The notes under the pieces were generated by a model that was not told the DNA's origin, did no database searches, and saw only the letters and a list, made by a program, of their open reading frames with translations. A stretch of DNA of 60,000 nucleotides from Cristatella mucedo (taxonomy: Eukaryota; Bryozoa; Phylactolaemata; Cristatellidae). How positions within the stretch are numbered: the first letter of the stretch is position 1; every line of letters begins with the position of its first letter. Of this stretch, positions 35,105 through 46,736 are shown in pieces. The stretch covers positions 229,001 to 289,000 of the forward strand of contig WPIO01000063.1 of assembly GCA_009760855.2 (NCBI GenBank), in the 5' to 3' direction. The position numbers and the translations under genes are program-made.

Positions 35105-36010
35105 AAACCCAGGATACAAATGCCATTTCCAAAATAAGCGTCGCGCCACTGAGGTTTTGGTTCAAAATTATACGGGTATTATATAAATGGCTTTCCGGGT
35201 TTACCAATTGCATAACAAACCGCAATTTCGTGATGCTTACTTTCGAACTGGCAGGTGAATCGCAGTTCAAAATTAGAGACTAACGTTGAACTCGAATGGC
35301 GGCACACGCGACGGTACACAAACGACGAGCTTCAACCGCATGTGTTTCTACATGGGCGCTGCCAGAGGGCCACCACGCCACTGCTCTGGCTGACGTGTTA
35401 ATCGTGAGCTGGCTCCGATGGATCGGCTGGATCTGCTCTGGCTGACGTATTAAACTCACTCGGTAAATGCCGGCGGCCGTGACTCACCCTCATTAAACTA
35501 TCACGGCCATGAACACCGATGGCCCGTAAACCGGCAGCACCGCCATAAATGCTGGTCCATAAACTATAAGCGGGAATACCGTGGCCATAAACACGGCTGG
35601 GCCATAAACGCCATAGGCACGTAGACTATTTTACCACAAATGAGCCACAAGGGCCGCACGAAAGGCCATATCCGGCGATTTTCTGAGAATGCGCAAGCTC
35701 GATTGCCTGAAATTTCATCGATAAACCCGAACGGCCGTCGTCTATAATTCGAGCCGAAATTGCAGTTACGAAGTGCTTAGCGAGGAAACGGCAGCCGATC
35801 GAAGTTCGTCAGTATAGGGCGGCTCGCTATGCGGGCGGGGGGGGGCATTGGAGGAAATTTCATGAGAACGCTTATGCACTGTTGCATGAAATTTTGTTGG
35901 TAAACCCGGAACACCGTTCTGTGCAAAGTGAAACCAAAACCAGTTTCGCGACGCTTACTATGGAAATGGCAGCTGTATCGTAGTTCGCCGCAGTGCATCA
36001 CAGTTATTCG
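35105..36010. repeat. satellite-like repeat relics, related to 17.3-18.2 kb
   Basis: On the minus strand at 35860-35990 the blocks acagctgccatttccatag, gtgttccgggtttacc and aaatttcatgc match the array at 17.3 kb. More diverged units lie at 35105-35280 and 35640-35800. Between them, 35500-35640 is a loose short repeat built on ccataaacacggc. Confidence 0.55.
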
Positions 36011-36419
36011 CGGATTCGAACAGGGCAGCAATGAAGAGTGCCCATACCTGAATGTAACAAGCCTACATCCGTCGCACAGAGCAGTCTAATCGGCGGCCAC
36101 CGAGGGCTACAGGTGTCAGCAGCTGCTGCAGCAACTCAACACTCTGAGCAAAACTCAAGCTCTTTAGCTTGTCTAGATAAAAGTATTTCCCAGATTTGAA
36201 AAGCTCTCCAAATTCTATATATGTCCTTGTTTTCGGTCATGTTACGTCCTCTAAGAAATATATTTTCAAGGCCATTCCTTAAGCGAAACCCTAAACTATG
36301 ATAAGTAAATTGTACACAATATCTCCCTTCTGCCATTCCTATCAGATATTTGAAAGATTGGTTTTTAGCATTCAAATTCAAATGATTGCCTTAACTAATC
36401 AGATCTTGCAAGAACGTCC

Positions 36420-37340
36420 AAGCGGGATTTCGAGCAAACCATCCAACTGCTCTGCATCCGGCTCACAGTGACCTTCTGAAAAACGCTGGATCGTGGAAGG
36501 GCCTCCCTGCTGGCTATCCTAGATTTTTCGGTAGCATTTGGCTTAATTGACTGACCGCCAGATCCTTAGGGGGTGCCTCTAGACATGCCCAGGGAGCATC
36601 GGCACAGCGCCACACTGGGCCAGGTCCTACCTCAGAGAGACACGTCACAGTCGAGGTGGAAATAACTGTGGGCCATCCGCGAGGAGCACCTCGGGGTTGG
36701 GTGTTGTGTCCTCTTTTCACTACATAAATTCTCTCCCTCTTGCCGACACCGTCACCAAACACAGTTAGCTTTGATTTCTGCACCGATGACACTCAGCTGT
36801 TATGCGTATCCTTCGAGCCTACTAAGTTGCTCTGCATCCAACTACTCACCTAATTCCTTGCAACCATTGCCGAAGACTTTTCTAACGGACACCGAGATCC
36901 AGAAGATTAACAATGGCAAATCAAACAAATAGCTATTAGCAAGCCTAGTCTCACCATTAAGCTGCGAGGCATCACCCTCAAGATTGGTTCAGTTCGAATT
37001 AAGCCACTGACGGCTGCCCGTAATTGAGCATGCTATTCCAAACCGACTTGTCATTGGATTAGCACATTGCTTCCACTGTTAAGTCAGCCTATTTTAAGCT
37101 GTGGAAAGTCAGGGCTTGCTTGAACAAGAAAACGAAAGCCAAACTACTTCATCCTACGTTGGAGACATCAGTCTATATTACTGCAATTACCTTTACTCAG
37201 GCCGAACCCTCAATGGCCTGCAACTGGTGCAAAACTCTCCCAAGCTTGTTTGGTCTTCGGCCATGCTGTAGCTGCCAGATCACGACACTTGTGTCTGAGC
37301 TTCACTAGCTCCATTTTGAGCATCGAATCGACTTCAAAAT
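36420..37340 (+). mobile_element. L2-like LINE relic including the reverse transcriptase core
   Basis: Contains HVTVEVEITVGHPRGAPRGW then VLCPLFTT (equivalent of GVPQGSVLGPLLF), then FCTDDTQLLCVSFEP (the YADDTQLY catalytic box), then TDLSLDxHI and STVKSAYFKLWK. In the catalytic motif the Tyr-Ala are replaced, consistent with decay. Confidence 0.8.
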
Positions 37341-37620
37341 CTCTCTCTCCCTATCTATCTATCTCTCTCCCCTCCCTCCCTCCTTCCTCTCTCTCTCTCA
37401 CAACGGTCGCTTTATACGCTATAATGACGTCACAAATGCATGGACCGACTTTTCTCTTCTAAGAAGTGATGCTGCTGTGCGATCATCACCATGTGCTCAT
37501 ACTTTAGGCGTCGTCTTCGACAGCAGCCTAAATTGTGAAATATTCATTAATTAAAATTGCTGAGAGCACGAGTAACCAATGTATTTCCAGGAGAAAAATA
37601 GAACACGGCAAGAAGGCAAT
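37341..37620. repeat. CT-rich low-complexity tract and flanks
   Basis: ctctctctccctatctatct and ctccctccctccttcctctc between 37341 and 37402, followed by unremarkable AT-rich sequence. Confidence 0.8.
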
Positions 37621-38073
37621 CGAAAGGACCTCAGTGTAAGCCGCAGCTACTTCAAAGTATGGACGCACTGAGTGCAGCTCCTACTGTTAGCTCGTTGCTG
37701 CTGTTCGCAGTGGTGCCTACGTGCGTTTACCGTGGAGAGGAATGTTTGCAGAGGAACGGCTACGAAACTATAGTCGAAGTAGCACACATTGCCCGCGAGA
37801 CGAGTGACTGGCAGATGCTGCAGCCGGTGCGTCGTGGCAATGTGCTCGAGTGCGATGAAGACTGCCGGTCTCGAAGACCGTCGATGCCTCGCAGAGAGTT
37901 TGACCATCATTCGAATCCGCACGGACAACGTCCATCGACTCGGGCCCATTGTCCGGCGGAGGAACAGCGCTGCTTCGGCTTTCCTAAGGTCACTGCAGCC
38001 GACATGCCGGCCGGCCGTCTGCTGCCCAAGATATTGCCAGAATCTTCGGTTGCAGCTGCTGCGCCTAGCCACA
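37621..38073 (-). other. probable 3' untranslated region of the neurabin-like gene
   Basis: GC-rich sequence immediately after the stop codon. Open frames on both strands (up to 175 codons on minus, 156 on plus) reflect composition; no product was recognised. No clear AATAAA was seen, so the transcript end is not defined. Confidence 0.35.
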
Positions 38074-38235
38074 CTAGAACCTCGCAAACAGTCTGGCCAC
38101 AGCAGTGGCTGCCTTCTTGCCTTTGCTGATGCTTCCCTTGCTGCTGATGCGGTCCCTATCGGCCGCCTCGGCACGAAGTAGCTTCAGCTGCCTTTTGAGC
38201 ACATCGCGATCGGAGCGACTGCTCACACCCAGCTC
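38074..38235 (-). CDS. PPP1R9: neurabin-like terminal exon: end of SAM and stop
   Basis: 162 bp, phase 0, acceptor tctttacag. Encodes ELGVSSRSDRDVLKRQLKLL, the last SAM helix (GVSxxxDRxxLKRxLKxL), then a basic tail KGSISKGKKAATAVARLF and a TAG stop at 38074-38076. Confidence 0.9.
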   Translation of the reverse strand, partial: ELGVSSRSDRDVLKRQLKLLRAEAADRDRISSKGSISKGKKAATAVARLFARF

Positions 38236-38502
38236 CTGTAAAGAGAATGTGACGTGGCGCGTCACAGCCTCGCCACGCGTAGGAAAAAAGATCGACTACC
38301 ATGGGGTACACGAGTCTCCTCACCGAGCCGAGGGCTACAATCCAAGAGGTGGGCGGCAACGCCACATGCAGCCACCAACAAAATGCCTATGCGGCTGACG
38401 GCACTTTGCACGGAGCCCCTTTGACAATCCAATCGTGCTTGTAAATCCAGGCAGCCTATATACAGACTAATCACTTCTAGGGACACTGGCATCGTCGCTG
38501 CC

Positions 38503-38630
38503 CTGGTTTATCTCAGGGGTGAGGTGCTTGCTTTTAATGACCAAGGTCGTGGGCTCGAGCCATTTGGCATATGTAAAGCACCCAGATAGAGATTAAGTTC
38601 TCTTGGAGTCCCAAATAAATGAATTAAGTA
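38503..38630 (+). repeat. SINE family A copy
   Basis: Head ggtttatctcaggggtgagg, B box gtgggctcgagcc, tail agagattaagttctcttgga and aaataaatgaatta. Lies in the intron between the last two neurabin-like exons. Confidence 0.88.
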
Positions 38631-39636
38631 TGCACACATTAAGTGGCTCTCGTGGACTCTCTTCCACGGGTCCTCTGATTCAATGAGACATGTCACGTGG
38701 TGGAGCTCAAGAAATAACTGCAAGCTTGCTCACACTGCAGCATCTGCACAGGGCCTACATTTAAGTTGCATTTACAGTGGCAACGCGCTATTGTCGAGAC
38801 AATAGTCTTGGCGGGTGCCATGCGACAGGGGGGGGTGCGTGCTGCAAGTGAGCCAAAGCCAAAACAGTGTAAGCATGCATTTAGCTAAAACAGCTCACCT
38901 GTCCAAGGTTCAAGGCTATATAATCCCGGTTTCCGTTAACAAGTATGCCTACGGTTTGCTAGAGCGGCAACACTGGCTGCTCCCCGATGCTGCAGTAAAA
39001 AGTCAGCTAGTATTTAATTACTTATTTAAGTGGAGACTGCCATGCCTGCCAGCCGTGCTGCAATGATAGTGTTAATATTTTCTTTATTTTGAAAAACTCG
39101 ACGTCAGTGTGTATGTTAACTCATTAAACACCTAGTTACCAGATTGACCAGATTATTTGTTGGACTTTTGAAATATTATAGCACATTCTAAAGAAGCGGT
39201 AAATTCGAGAAATCGGGATGGAAGGACAGCTGGGTTCAGACTAGGATTCCACCACCTATCTGCTGCAAGAAAGCCACCAGCGAGGCCTGATATCTTTAGG
39301 GTTATTGACCTGCATCGCAGGAATACAAGTGCAGACGTATGGATGCCCCTACAAAGTGGGCAGCAGGCACGAGACCATCGGCACGAACGAGAGAAAGCAA
39401 GATGTCTGAAACTTTGCAGCCGGCACACGAGTCAGCCGCAGAGCGTGTCTGAGCAGAGGAGAGGTGTCACATTGCCAGTTGCCCTCCCAGCGAGGCTGCC
39501 AGTAGAAGAAGAAAAATGAGCACTCGGTCTCTTAACGAGCTGACGAGCGCCAAATCTAGCGAGGCCATGGCAAGCCAACCCCACCCCCATCACCCTCTGC
39601 AACCCATCCGCAGTGCTACATGGGAAGCAGCCTCAC

Positions 39637-39795
39637 CTTCAGCTTCTCGCTGTTCAGTGACAGAAGACGATGACCATCGACACCGTTTTGCAAGAAATCA
39701 GAAGCATATTGGGCGTAGCCCAGAAAGCTCAGCCAGCGCCCCACGTCGGACACGGTCCACTGCGCCAGCTCGGATGACGCTGGGTAGCCGTCTCC
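39637..39795 (-). CDS. PPP1R9: neurabin-like exon: first part of SAM domain
   Basis: 159 bp, phase 0 to 0, acceptor gttggcag, donor ctgaag|gtgagg. Encodes WTVSDVGRWLSFLGYAQYAS then DFLQNGVDGHRLLSLNSEKL, with the SAM landmarks W..xDVxxWL, Y...F..N.VDG..LL.L. SAM domains mediate homo- or heterotypic oligomerisation. Confidence 0.94.
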
Positions 39796-40361
39796 CTGCC
39801 AACGGACGGCGCATAGTGCGAGCAGATGAAGCGCACTCTTCAGGCATCGCTGCATCGCTTGCCGACCCGAACGATAACCAAAAGTAAGCACCACGTGTCC
39901 CGACTCTCTTCAGCTTAACCTCAAAGGAGCCACATTCATCATTTACTGCAACCAAAACACAGTCCAGAGACGTCTGCGTGCATGATTTCACCGGCATCCA
40001 TTAAAGCCTGGTGGGGTTTTGCTAGCATGGTCGACCATTGGCAAGCACACAAACCAATCACTCGAGGATACTCGTCAGACTGCATAAACAGCTAAGTGTG
40101 TGTACGGAGCAGCCCGACCCATTAACGTAGCGGCCAGTGTTTTTGATGGAAGTTTGGCTATGCTAGAAGTGTGCATGAAGCAAATGTTAAAAATATCAAC
40201 AAAAAATTTCACGGTTAACCAGCAGTCTATTGAGAATAATGCTGAGACTGCTAAGAAGCCGGCACTTGAGTATGCTCATGATAACAACAGGATGGAGCGT
40301 ACACATGTCAATCTAGAAGCAGGTGACCATGCGCAGTGTCACGTCCACGACCGCCGATTAC

Positions 40362-40525
40362 CTGCGCCTCAGCAACTGCAGCAGCAGGACTGGAAGAGTG
40401 GTTCCTCGACCCGTGTGGCGCACTGGCAGCTGGCCAGGCTGGTTCTTGCTCGGCAGATGTAGCGCCGCTGCCACCGTTCCTAGCATCTTCCTCATCTAAG
40501 GTGGAGCTGCTGGCGCTGCGCGAAC
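40362..40525 (-). CDS. PPP1R9: neurabin-like exon: Ser/Ala-rich linker before SAM
   Basis: 164 bp, phase 1 to 0, acceptor tatgctgcag, donor gcgcag|gtaatc. Encodes SRSASSSTLDEEDARNGGSG and further Ala/Ser/Pro-rich sequence ending AAAVAEAQ. Confidence 0.82.
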
Positions 40526-40688
40526 CTGCAGCATAGCAGGTGAAGACTGTGCCATCACAATTAGCCAACTACCGCCAGCCAGCTTCTTTACTAACAGTGG
40601 CCATTAACAGCAGCCAGTCCATGCGCTAGTCACGTGGCCATTGCTACCTACTGCCGTCTCACTAGTACCATCTCCACGACCACGCACA

Positions 40689-40690
<2 letters not shown>

Positions 40691-40787
<97 letters not shown>

Positions 40788-40816
40788 GCGCACGCGCACG
40801 CGCACACGCACACACA
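40691..40816. repeat. (AC)n microsatellite grading into (GCGCAC)n
   Basis: About 93 bp of AC repeat (40691-40783), then CG-containing variants to 40816. In the neurabin-like intron. Thr-His and Cys-Val frames are artefacts. Confidence 0.98.
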
Positions 40817-41092
40817 AGCTAGAGCCGGGACTGCTCCCGTAGCAGCAGCGATGCTGAGAAAGCGTCGTTGGCAGGTTTTTGCCAAGCACTTCAGTGCGTC
40901 AAACTGCCAACGAAACCCTGAAATCCTAAGCTGGCACGCCACGGTGGCTGGCCAGTCCCAGCAGGACATTCGAACGCAAGCCAAACACGAAAGTGCGTAG
41001 ACCTGCTCTGCTTGCGGCCACTACATTATCATTGTCCTGCCTAAATAAGGATATCGGAAGCTGCTACAGCTGCTGCTGCCGACCTCGTCTAC

Positions 41093-41358
41093 CTCCAGGA
41101 GTGTCGAAGCTCTCCTGAGCTTGCAGCTGCCGAAACCGAAGCGACTGCAGCTGCATGAGCTCGGCCGCTGTGCCTGCCCACACGGCGGTGAGCTGGTGCC
41201 GCGCATCTGTGGCAGATTGATCTTCGGCACTGCCAGGGCCGGCAACCTTCGCCGAGGTGGCGGCACTTAGCTGCGGCCACGACGGGACAAAGTCCGGCAG
41301 GGGCGACACGATTGCAGCCGGTCCATCACCCGAAGCCGGCCCGGCAGTAAAGTCGTCA
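41093..41358 (-). CDS. PPP1R9: neurabin-like exon: Ala/Pro-rich linker
   Basis: 266 bp, phase 2 to 1, strong acceptor cttaacttgcag, donor tggag|gtagac. Encodes an Ala/Ser/Pro-rich stretch ending with helical AAELMQLQSLRFRQLQAQES. Only one entry phase is open, and it does not match the previous exon, so one or more exons lie in 41359-46068. Confidence 0.78.
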
Positions 41359-42015
41359 CTGCAAGTTAAGCAGAGCACGACAAAAGTCAACAAAGACCGG
41401 AAGTCAGGCTGCTAGCCGGCCACATTTGCTTACATTTAAAGCGACAGTCAGCCTCGAGGCCAAAGCATCCCCGGTGCGTGTGGGTGGGAGAAGGAGGAAC
41501 GAGGCAGCTTTCAGGATCAGAATCGCAATGGTGGTCGAGCATTGCTCCTAGTCGAAGACCCGAACACGTTGGCAACCCACATAATGCTGCATGCCGCCAG
41601 TCGTGCTGCCAAGCCAGGCAGGTCTGAGCATGGATTAGCAGGGAGGCTGAGCCACATGCTGAAGTGTCCAAGGATATCGGATAGAAATTAAGCCAGCTTG
41701 ACCAGGCACCAGACAAGCTTCCAGAATCGACATGCCCGTGCCGTGACTAAAAGATGGAGGCTCCACTGCTACGGCATAACGAGTACCGGCTTACACAGGT
41801 AGACCTGCCTGCCCACCAGCAAGCCTCGGGTATTGACGACATATGCTTGAAAGAACAGCAGCACGATAGGCAGAGGTGGGGACCCCACCCACCCTAGAGC
41901 TCGAGAATGAACTGACTGATCTCATTCAACTTCTGACTGTGACAGCAGCAGCCGGTTGCCGAGCGATACAACACATACATAAATGCAAAAGAAGACGAGG
42001 GCCCATAAAAATAAA

Positions 42016-42185
42016 TAAATCCTAGCTGATTAAACAGCCTCATTTTGTATAGCGACAGAAGAGCCTTTACGGCTATCACCACCGCTTGCAGTGGTGATAA
42101 AGAATCGCCCACCGCAGGAATCGAACCCACGACCTCGGTCCCGAGGTCGTGAAAGCAACCGCCTTACCTAGTGAGCCATCACGGG
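42016..42185 (-). repeat. SINE family B copy, least diverged
   Basis: Minus strand: gatggctcactaggtaaggc, ggttgctttcacgacctcgg, gaccgaggtcgtgggttcga, ttcctgcggtgggcgattct, body ccactgcaagcggtggtgat, and tail gaggctgtttaatcagctag ending gatttattta. Useful as the family reference. Confidence 0.95.
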
Positions 42186-43285
42186 CCCATCAGATGAAGT
42201 AGATCGTAGTTTCACTTATTGGTTCAGTCACCCGAGCAAACACGAGAAAGCATGGATGAAGATGTGGTGAAAGCAAAAATGCGAGCATGGCAATGAATAA
42301 CCATTCGAAACACAGCTGAGATTGGGAATGTATACTACTTCTGCTGCTGCTGCTGCTACTACTATACCTATGAACGAGTGCGCTGCACTGTGCAGCAGCT
42401 GCCTAAGGATATCATCATCGGATATCCTCCTTAAGTCCACACAGAACAATTAATTGGCTGCACCTCTCTTTCAATCCATGGCAGTCTTGTTCTCTGCATG
42501 GCCACCTGCACAACGATGCTACTTTGCTCCTGCTGCCGGCTCTGAAACTTTCTAAACAGTCACCCCTAACTCCCTTGCCACTTCCTTCAACCATACTATA
42601 AATTTAGCTATGCTGCTCCAATTACTTTTCTTGAATGTGGCTCTAAGCTACCAAACGGTCATCGAGCCTACCTCATGCTTTGATGGTGTGCGGAAAACTC
42701 TCCATCGTGAACAGCCATTCGGTCATAACAACTTTGCAAAGAACAACACACCAAGATACAAGGATTTAACTAGCTTCGTGTAACACTGAGCATTCGCGCT
42801 GTACGTGCGACCCAGCTTGAAAGTCTCAAACACCCACCTTAAAGCCCCACCCTAAAGTCTCGAGATGCAAAATAATCAGCCACAAAAAACTGGCTCCCTC
42901 AGTGCACTTGGTCATTGTATCACATCCCTGTAAGACCAAAACAGAAAACAAGGCTTGATGTTTCGAATCGATAATTAAACATAGTGAACCGGCAAAGGAG
43001 CAAGAAAAGCCCACTTTCACTTCTGACGTCAAACCTGGGCGAGTTGAAGAAACCTCAGAATGCTACAAAATTCAGCTTAACAGAACTGTGATAGAAAATT
43101 CCCACAAATTCGTGATCAGGTCGAACAGATAATGCAAGCTTGGCTGCAACTAAAAGCACATCGCTCACCATCCTCGCTACTCTGCGGGTGGACTAGGCTT
43201 CCCCATTCAACGGAAATAAAGCACAGCTCTTCCGGAGAAGAGCCTTCGGAGTAAGTGCCTGTCTAGGGGCACATCACGGCTAAAC
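42186..43285. other. neurabin-like intron, no further feature
   Basis: Only a short (CTG)n-like stretch at 42340-42362. No exon with the phase needed to bridge the neighbouring exons was identified. Confidence 0.4.
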
Positions 43286-43286
43286 A

Positions 43287-43428
43287 AATATAATTCATTT
43301 GTATAGTGCTCCAAGAGAACTTATTCTCTATTCAGGCGCTTCACATATGCCTCGGGGCTCGAGCCCACGACCTCAGCCAGACCTTGGTCGGCGAGCACCT
43401 TAACCGCTGGACCAAACCAGCTCGGCAG
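43287..43428 (-). repeat. SINE family A copy, nearly complete
   Basis: Minus strand: gccgagctggtttggtccag, cggttaaggtgctcgccgac, B box gtgggctcgagcccc, tail gaataagttctcttggagca, then ctatacaaatgaatta. Confidence 0.93.
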
Positions 43429-44039
43429 TCCAATGCTAAGGCTCGTGGCTGTACTACCATACCAAATCGTCTGTACGAACTGCGGTAATGCTTGGGGGGA
43501 CATGGCTTGCCAAGTATCCTCACAGCACACGAATGTGCAACTTGCCAAGGCACCTCAGCAGACCTCGCCCCCTGCAGCTTAGGTTCGTCGGCAGCTGGCA
43601 TTTTCACGACTTCATTCGGAGTCAACTAATTTCTCTGTCCACTCTTTCTACACTATATTACCTGGTTCGTCTCGGTGACCCGATGATTGGTGTCACGGAT
43701 TCTGGGCCCCCAGTCCACCGTTAGATACGGCCTAGTCAGATTTTTTTGCCAGTTCAAGGGGCTTCTGCAGTGCCATGTAGCACCTGAAGTAACTTGGAGG
43801 GTGCTCAACGCATACAAAAAACGCTGTCCTATGCCACAGTGCAGGGTCGATGCTTCCTTACCTATAAGGCTACCAAATATAAATAAGCAACAACAGAGCA
43901 GCATGCGCTAAGGTGCAATCCACAACTCTAGCTACATCCCTCACTAACTTCATCAATTGTAACAAGCCTGCCATCATCACCTGTATGAGGCTGCATCGTG
44001 TGCTTTGTCAGGAACATCGTTAGCCATTCCTCCATCAAT

Positions 44040-44150
44040 CTGCAAACAGTAATAATCGTTATAATAATAAGAAATGTGTACAGCAACCCAAGAGAACGAA
44101 ATCTCTTTCTAGGCACTTTAGATATGCTGAAAAGTAAGCATGACAACTGG
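44040..44150 (-). mobile_element. LINE 3' tail remnant
   Basis: Minus strand: aaagtgcctagaaagagatt and tcgttctcttgggttgctgt, then tattattataacg. This is the L2-like tail with substitutions. Confidence 0.65.
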
Positions 44151-45003
44151 TTAGTGATAACATGACCAACATCAGCCTTCAGAGTAAATGCAGCGTGCAA
44201 AATCAATGCGCCTACAGTATCATGCCGATTCAAAGTCCTATTTATTTATTATTATATTATATTAACATATAATTATATCACTATCATTAATAATCCTATT
44301 TATTTATTTAATCCGCTCGATCAAGCGGAGATCTCGATCGAGCTTGCCGGTTGCACCTATCACCATTCCTTACTTATTATAGGGGCAAGGCGGTCAGTTT
44401 GTGAGCGTTAGTCGGTCAGCATCATGTGTACCACGACTGCAAACACGTGGCACTGGGCGGTGACAATAGCGACCGTGCTACACTAAAAATGCATAGGGCG
44501 GGGCTACAAGTTCCCACGAGACTATCGACAGCAACACGGCATCAGTTGGGTAGAGCGAGTGCTCACAACTCGTGCACCCACGTGGGAAGGACATCGGCTG
44601 ATGGTCAAATCACATTTACGGAACACCCGGTGAAATCCGGTTGAACCTTTGCTCCTGTTGCTCGCGTCTCGTTCAAGAAGCTATTGAAGTACAACAGCTA
44701 GAACGGCAGGAAGATAAAAAGGGAGATAGACAAGAAAAGAAACTGTTCGGCTAATCGGGCAGCCATCAACTCTGCAAACGAAGTCACACGAGGGATGCCA
44801 GTTTGAATTCAAAAAGGGCAGGGCAGATATATAAAAACAGTAAGTCATCTGCATAGTACCATAGGAGAACTAAATCTCTGCATTTACAATACATGGCAGC
44901 ACGAAGCTCTTAACTTAAGAAATGAAGCAAATATGATGGCTAGCCGTGCAAGCAGCCTTCTTGATATAGTTATAAGAACAAATGTCAAATGTACACACTT
45001 GAT

Positions 45004-45201
45004 TTTCTCATGTGTAGCACATATCACAAGAGCAAATTAACAGCGTCTTATCACATCTTTAGGGTTTCCTGTGAGTACAACTTTGGTGTTTTCATCCCAC
45101 AATTTCTCATATGTAGCACAAATCACAAGAGCAAATTTACAGCGTCTTATCACATCTTTAGGGTTTCCTGTGAGCACAACTTTGGTGTTTTCATCCCACA
45201 A
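45004..45201. repeat. two-unit 99-bp tandem duplication
   Basis: Units 45004-45102 and 45103-45201 differ at only about four positions. On the minus strand both read LWDENTKVVLTGNPKDVIRR in the same frame, because 99 is a multiple of three. A stop (TAA) then interrupts the second unit read. The preceding minus-strand sequence (to 45297) is also open. The product is not recognised. Confidence 0.9.
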
Positions 45202-46068
45202 TTTCAGAAATATGCCACAGTATATCTTCAAAAAAGGAATTGTCTTAGCCACCTCAGAGAGCATGAATGACGAGTAGAGCTTGGTCGTTGTCAGCACATA
45301 ATGGAAAGCAAATCTTACGGGCCAGAAATATCTTCAGGCATAAAATTGCAAATAGGCAAAGAACAACAGCAGACTTTAGTAAAGCCCAAGCAGATTAAAT
45401 CTAAATCACTAGGCGACATGGACAGGAGCTGTCAAAAGAGAAGTAATCGAACGTCACGGCCGCGTAAGATTTGTCAGACCAAACACACTAATCCTCCTAA
45501 GAATGATCTGGTAAACTATAAGGTAGCATCGTGAGGGCCAGGAGGACAAGGGCTGTCGTGACATCCCATTTAATACTCGATAAAAGGACAGATCTAATTA
45601 AATGATGAGAATATTATTTCGACAGAAACATTCCAGGTAAGCTATGATTTTCTCTATTACAATATGATTAGCCTGTGGGAATGAATGCTCTATCTACTTT
45701 AATGTTAATCTAGCAAATAAACATGTAACAAGCGCACGGATAAACAGTAGGGTCCCAGCGCACCGTCACTGCACAGGTCCTGCTCCCTATTGTCCTAAGC
45801 AACACATGAACTAAGGACATTACGATAGCATCAAGAACAGAATGAACACATTGAGTATGCTTGAATTTAAAATGTATTCAATTCTTCTCAAGTATGAAAA
45901 ATGAGCTAAACAAAGTAGTGATCAGAGACGATTCCATTATCTTGACAGTCCAAAATACCATTTTAACCTGATTATACCCGAATCTTAAACTGCCGGAGAC
46001 CTCAATATCACGTGGGGTGACTGCAGCTGCCCATAAAAAAGCAGCCGAGTCCCGTGACAATCGCTTAC

Positions 46069-46232
46069 ATGCTCCTCTTGTGACACATTTCCAGGCCTTC
46101 TGTTCGACGGCTTTCGACGCACCACCAAGCTTTTTTGAACAGCGGCAGCTTTCTGCTTGGTTGCAGCAACGTCCAATAGCGGACCTGCTTGCATGAAGCT
46201 CAGCTCTTCGGTGCTAAGCAATTCCACGGGAT
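46069..46232 (-). CDS. PPP1R9: neurabin-like exon: linker between coiled coil and SAM
   Basis: 164 bp, phase 1 to 0, acceptor ttattcag, donor gagcat|gtaagc. Encodes PVELLSTEELSFMQAGPLLD and a basic KSLVVRRKPSNRRPG stretch. No known domain. It ends at phase 0, whereas the next exon found begins at phase 2. Confidence 0.78.
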
Positions 46233-46646
46233 CTGAATAACATAGCAGAGCCAGAGGTGAGACCAAGCACAACAAACGACAGGATACCTGTTCTTGAATG
46301 CACGCTTCGAGCAGGGTGAAAGTCCCTAAGGCTCGTCAGCTGCTACACAATTGAGGCAGTTGAATTAGCCAATCTTGATAATTCAAAAGCTGGTGGCCAA
46401 GATGTGCAGCTGCTGCTGAAGAAATCCTGCAAGTGACAATAACCATCACTTGGTGGTTTGAGACACGAGATACCTCTAAACTACCAGGTGCAGTTTTTAG
46501 GGGGCAAATTTTTAGTGTCTTTATATAGTCATGTGGATTCACATTGATGCACCCACCCGTAATACAAACATTTTCCGAGGCAGCAATAGCAGCCAGGAGG
46601 TAAGCAACTAGTGACACAAATGTCCCACACGCACACGGGCACACGG

Positions 46647-46647
<1 letters not shown>

Positions 46648-46734
<87 letters not shown>
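46648..46734. repeat. (CA)n microsatellite
   Basis: About 87 bp of CA, preceded by two cacacggg-type variants. In the neurabin-like intron. Confidence 0.98.

Positions 46735-46736
<2 letters not shown>

Noticed and set aside
37647-38181. Frames of 130-175 codons on both strands around the neurabin-like stop codon
   Set aside because: They overlap one another and the verified SAM exon; best explained by GC-rich 3' untranslated sequence.
45037-45297. PFLKIY string suggesting a RhoGEF (DH) domain
   Set aside because: Six residues only; the following sequence does not fit a DH domain.
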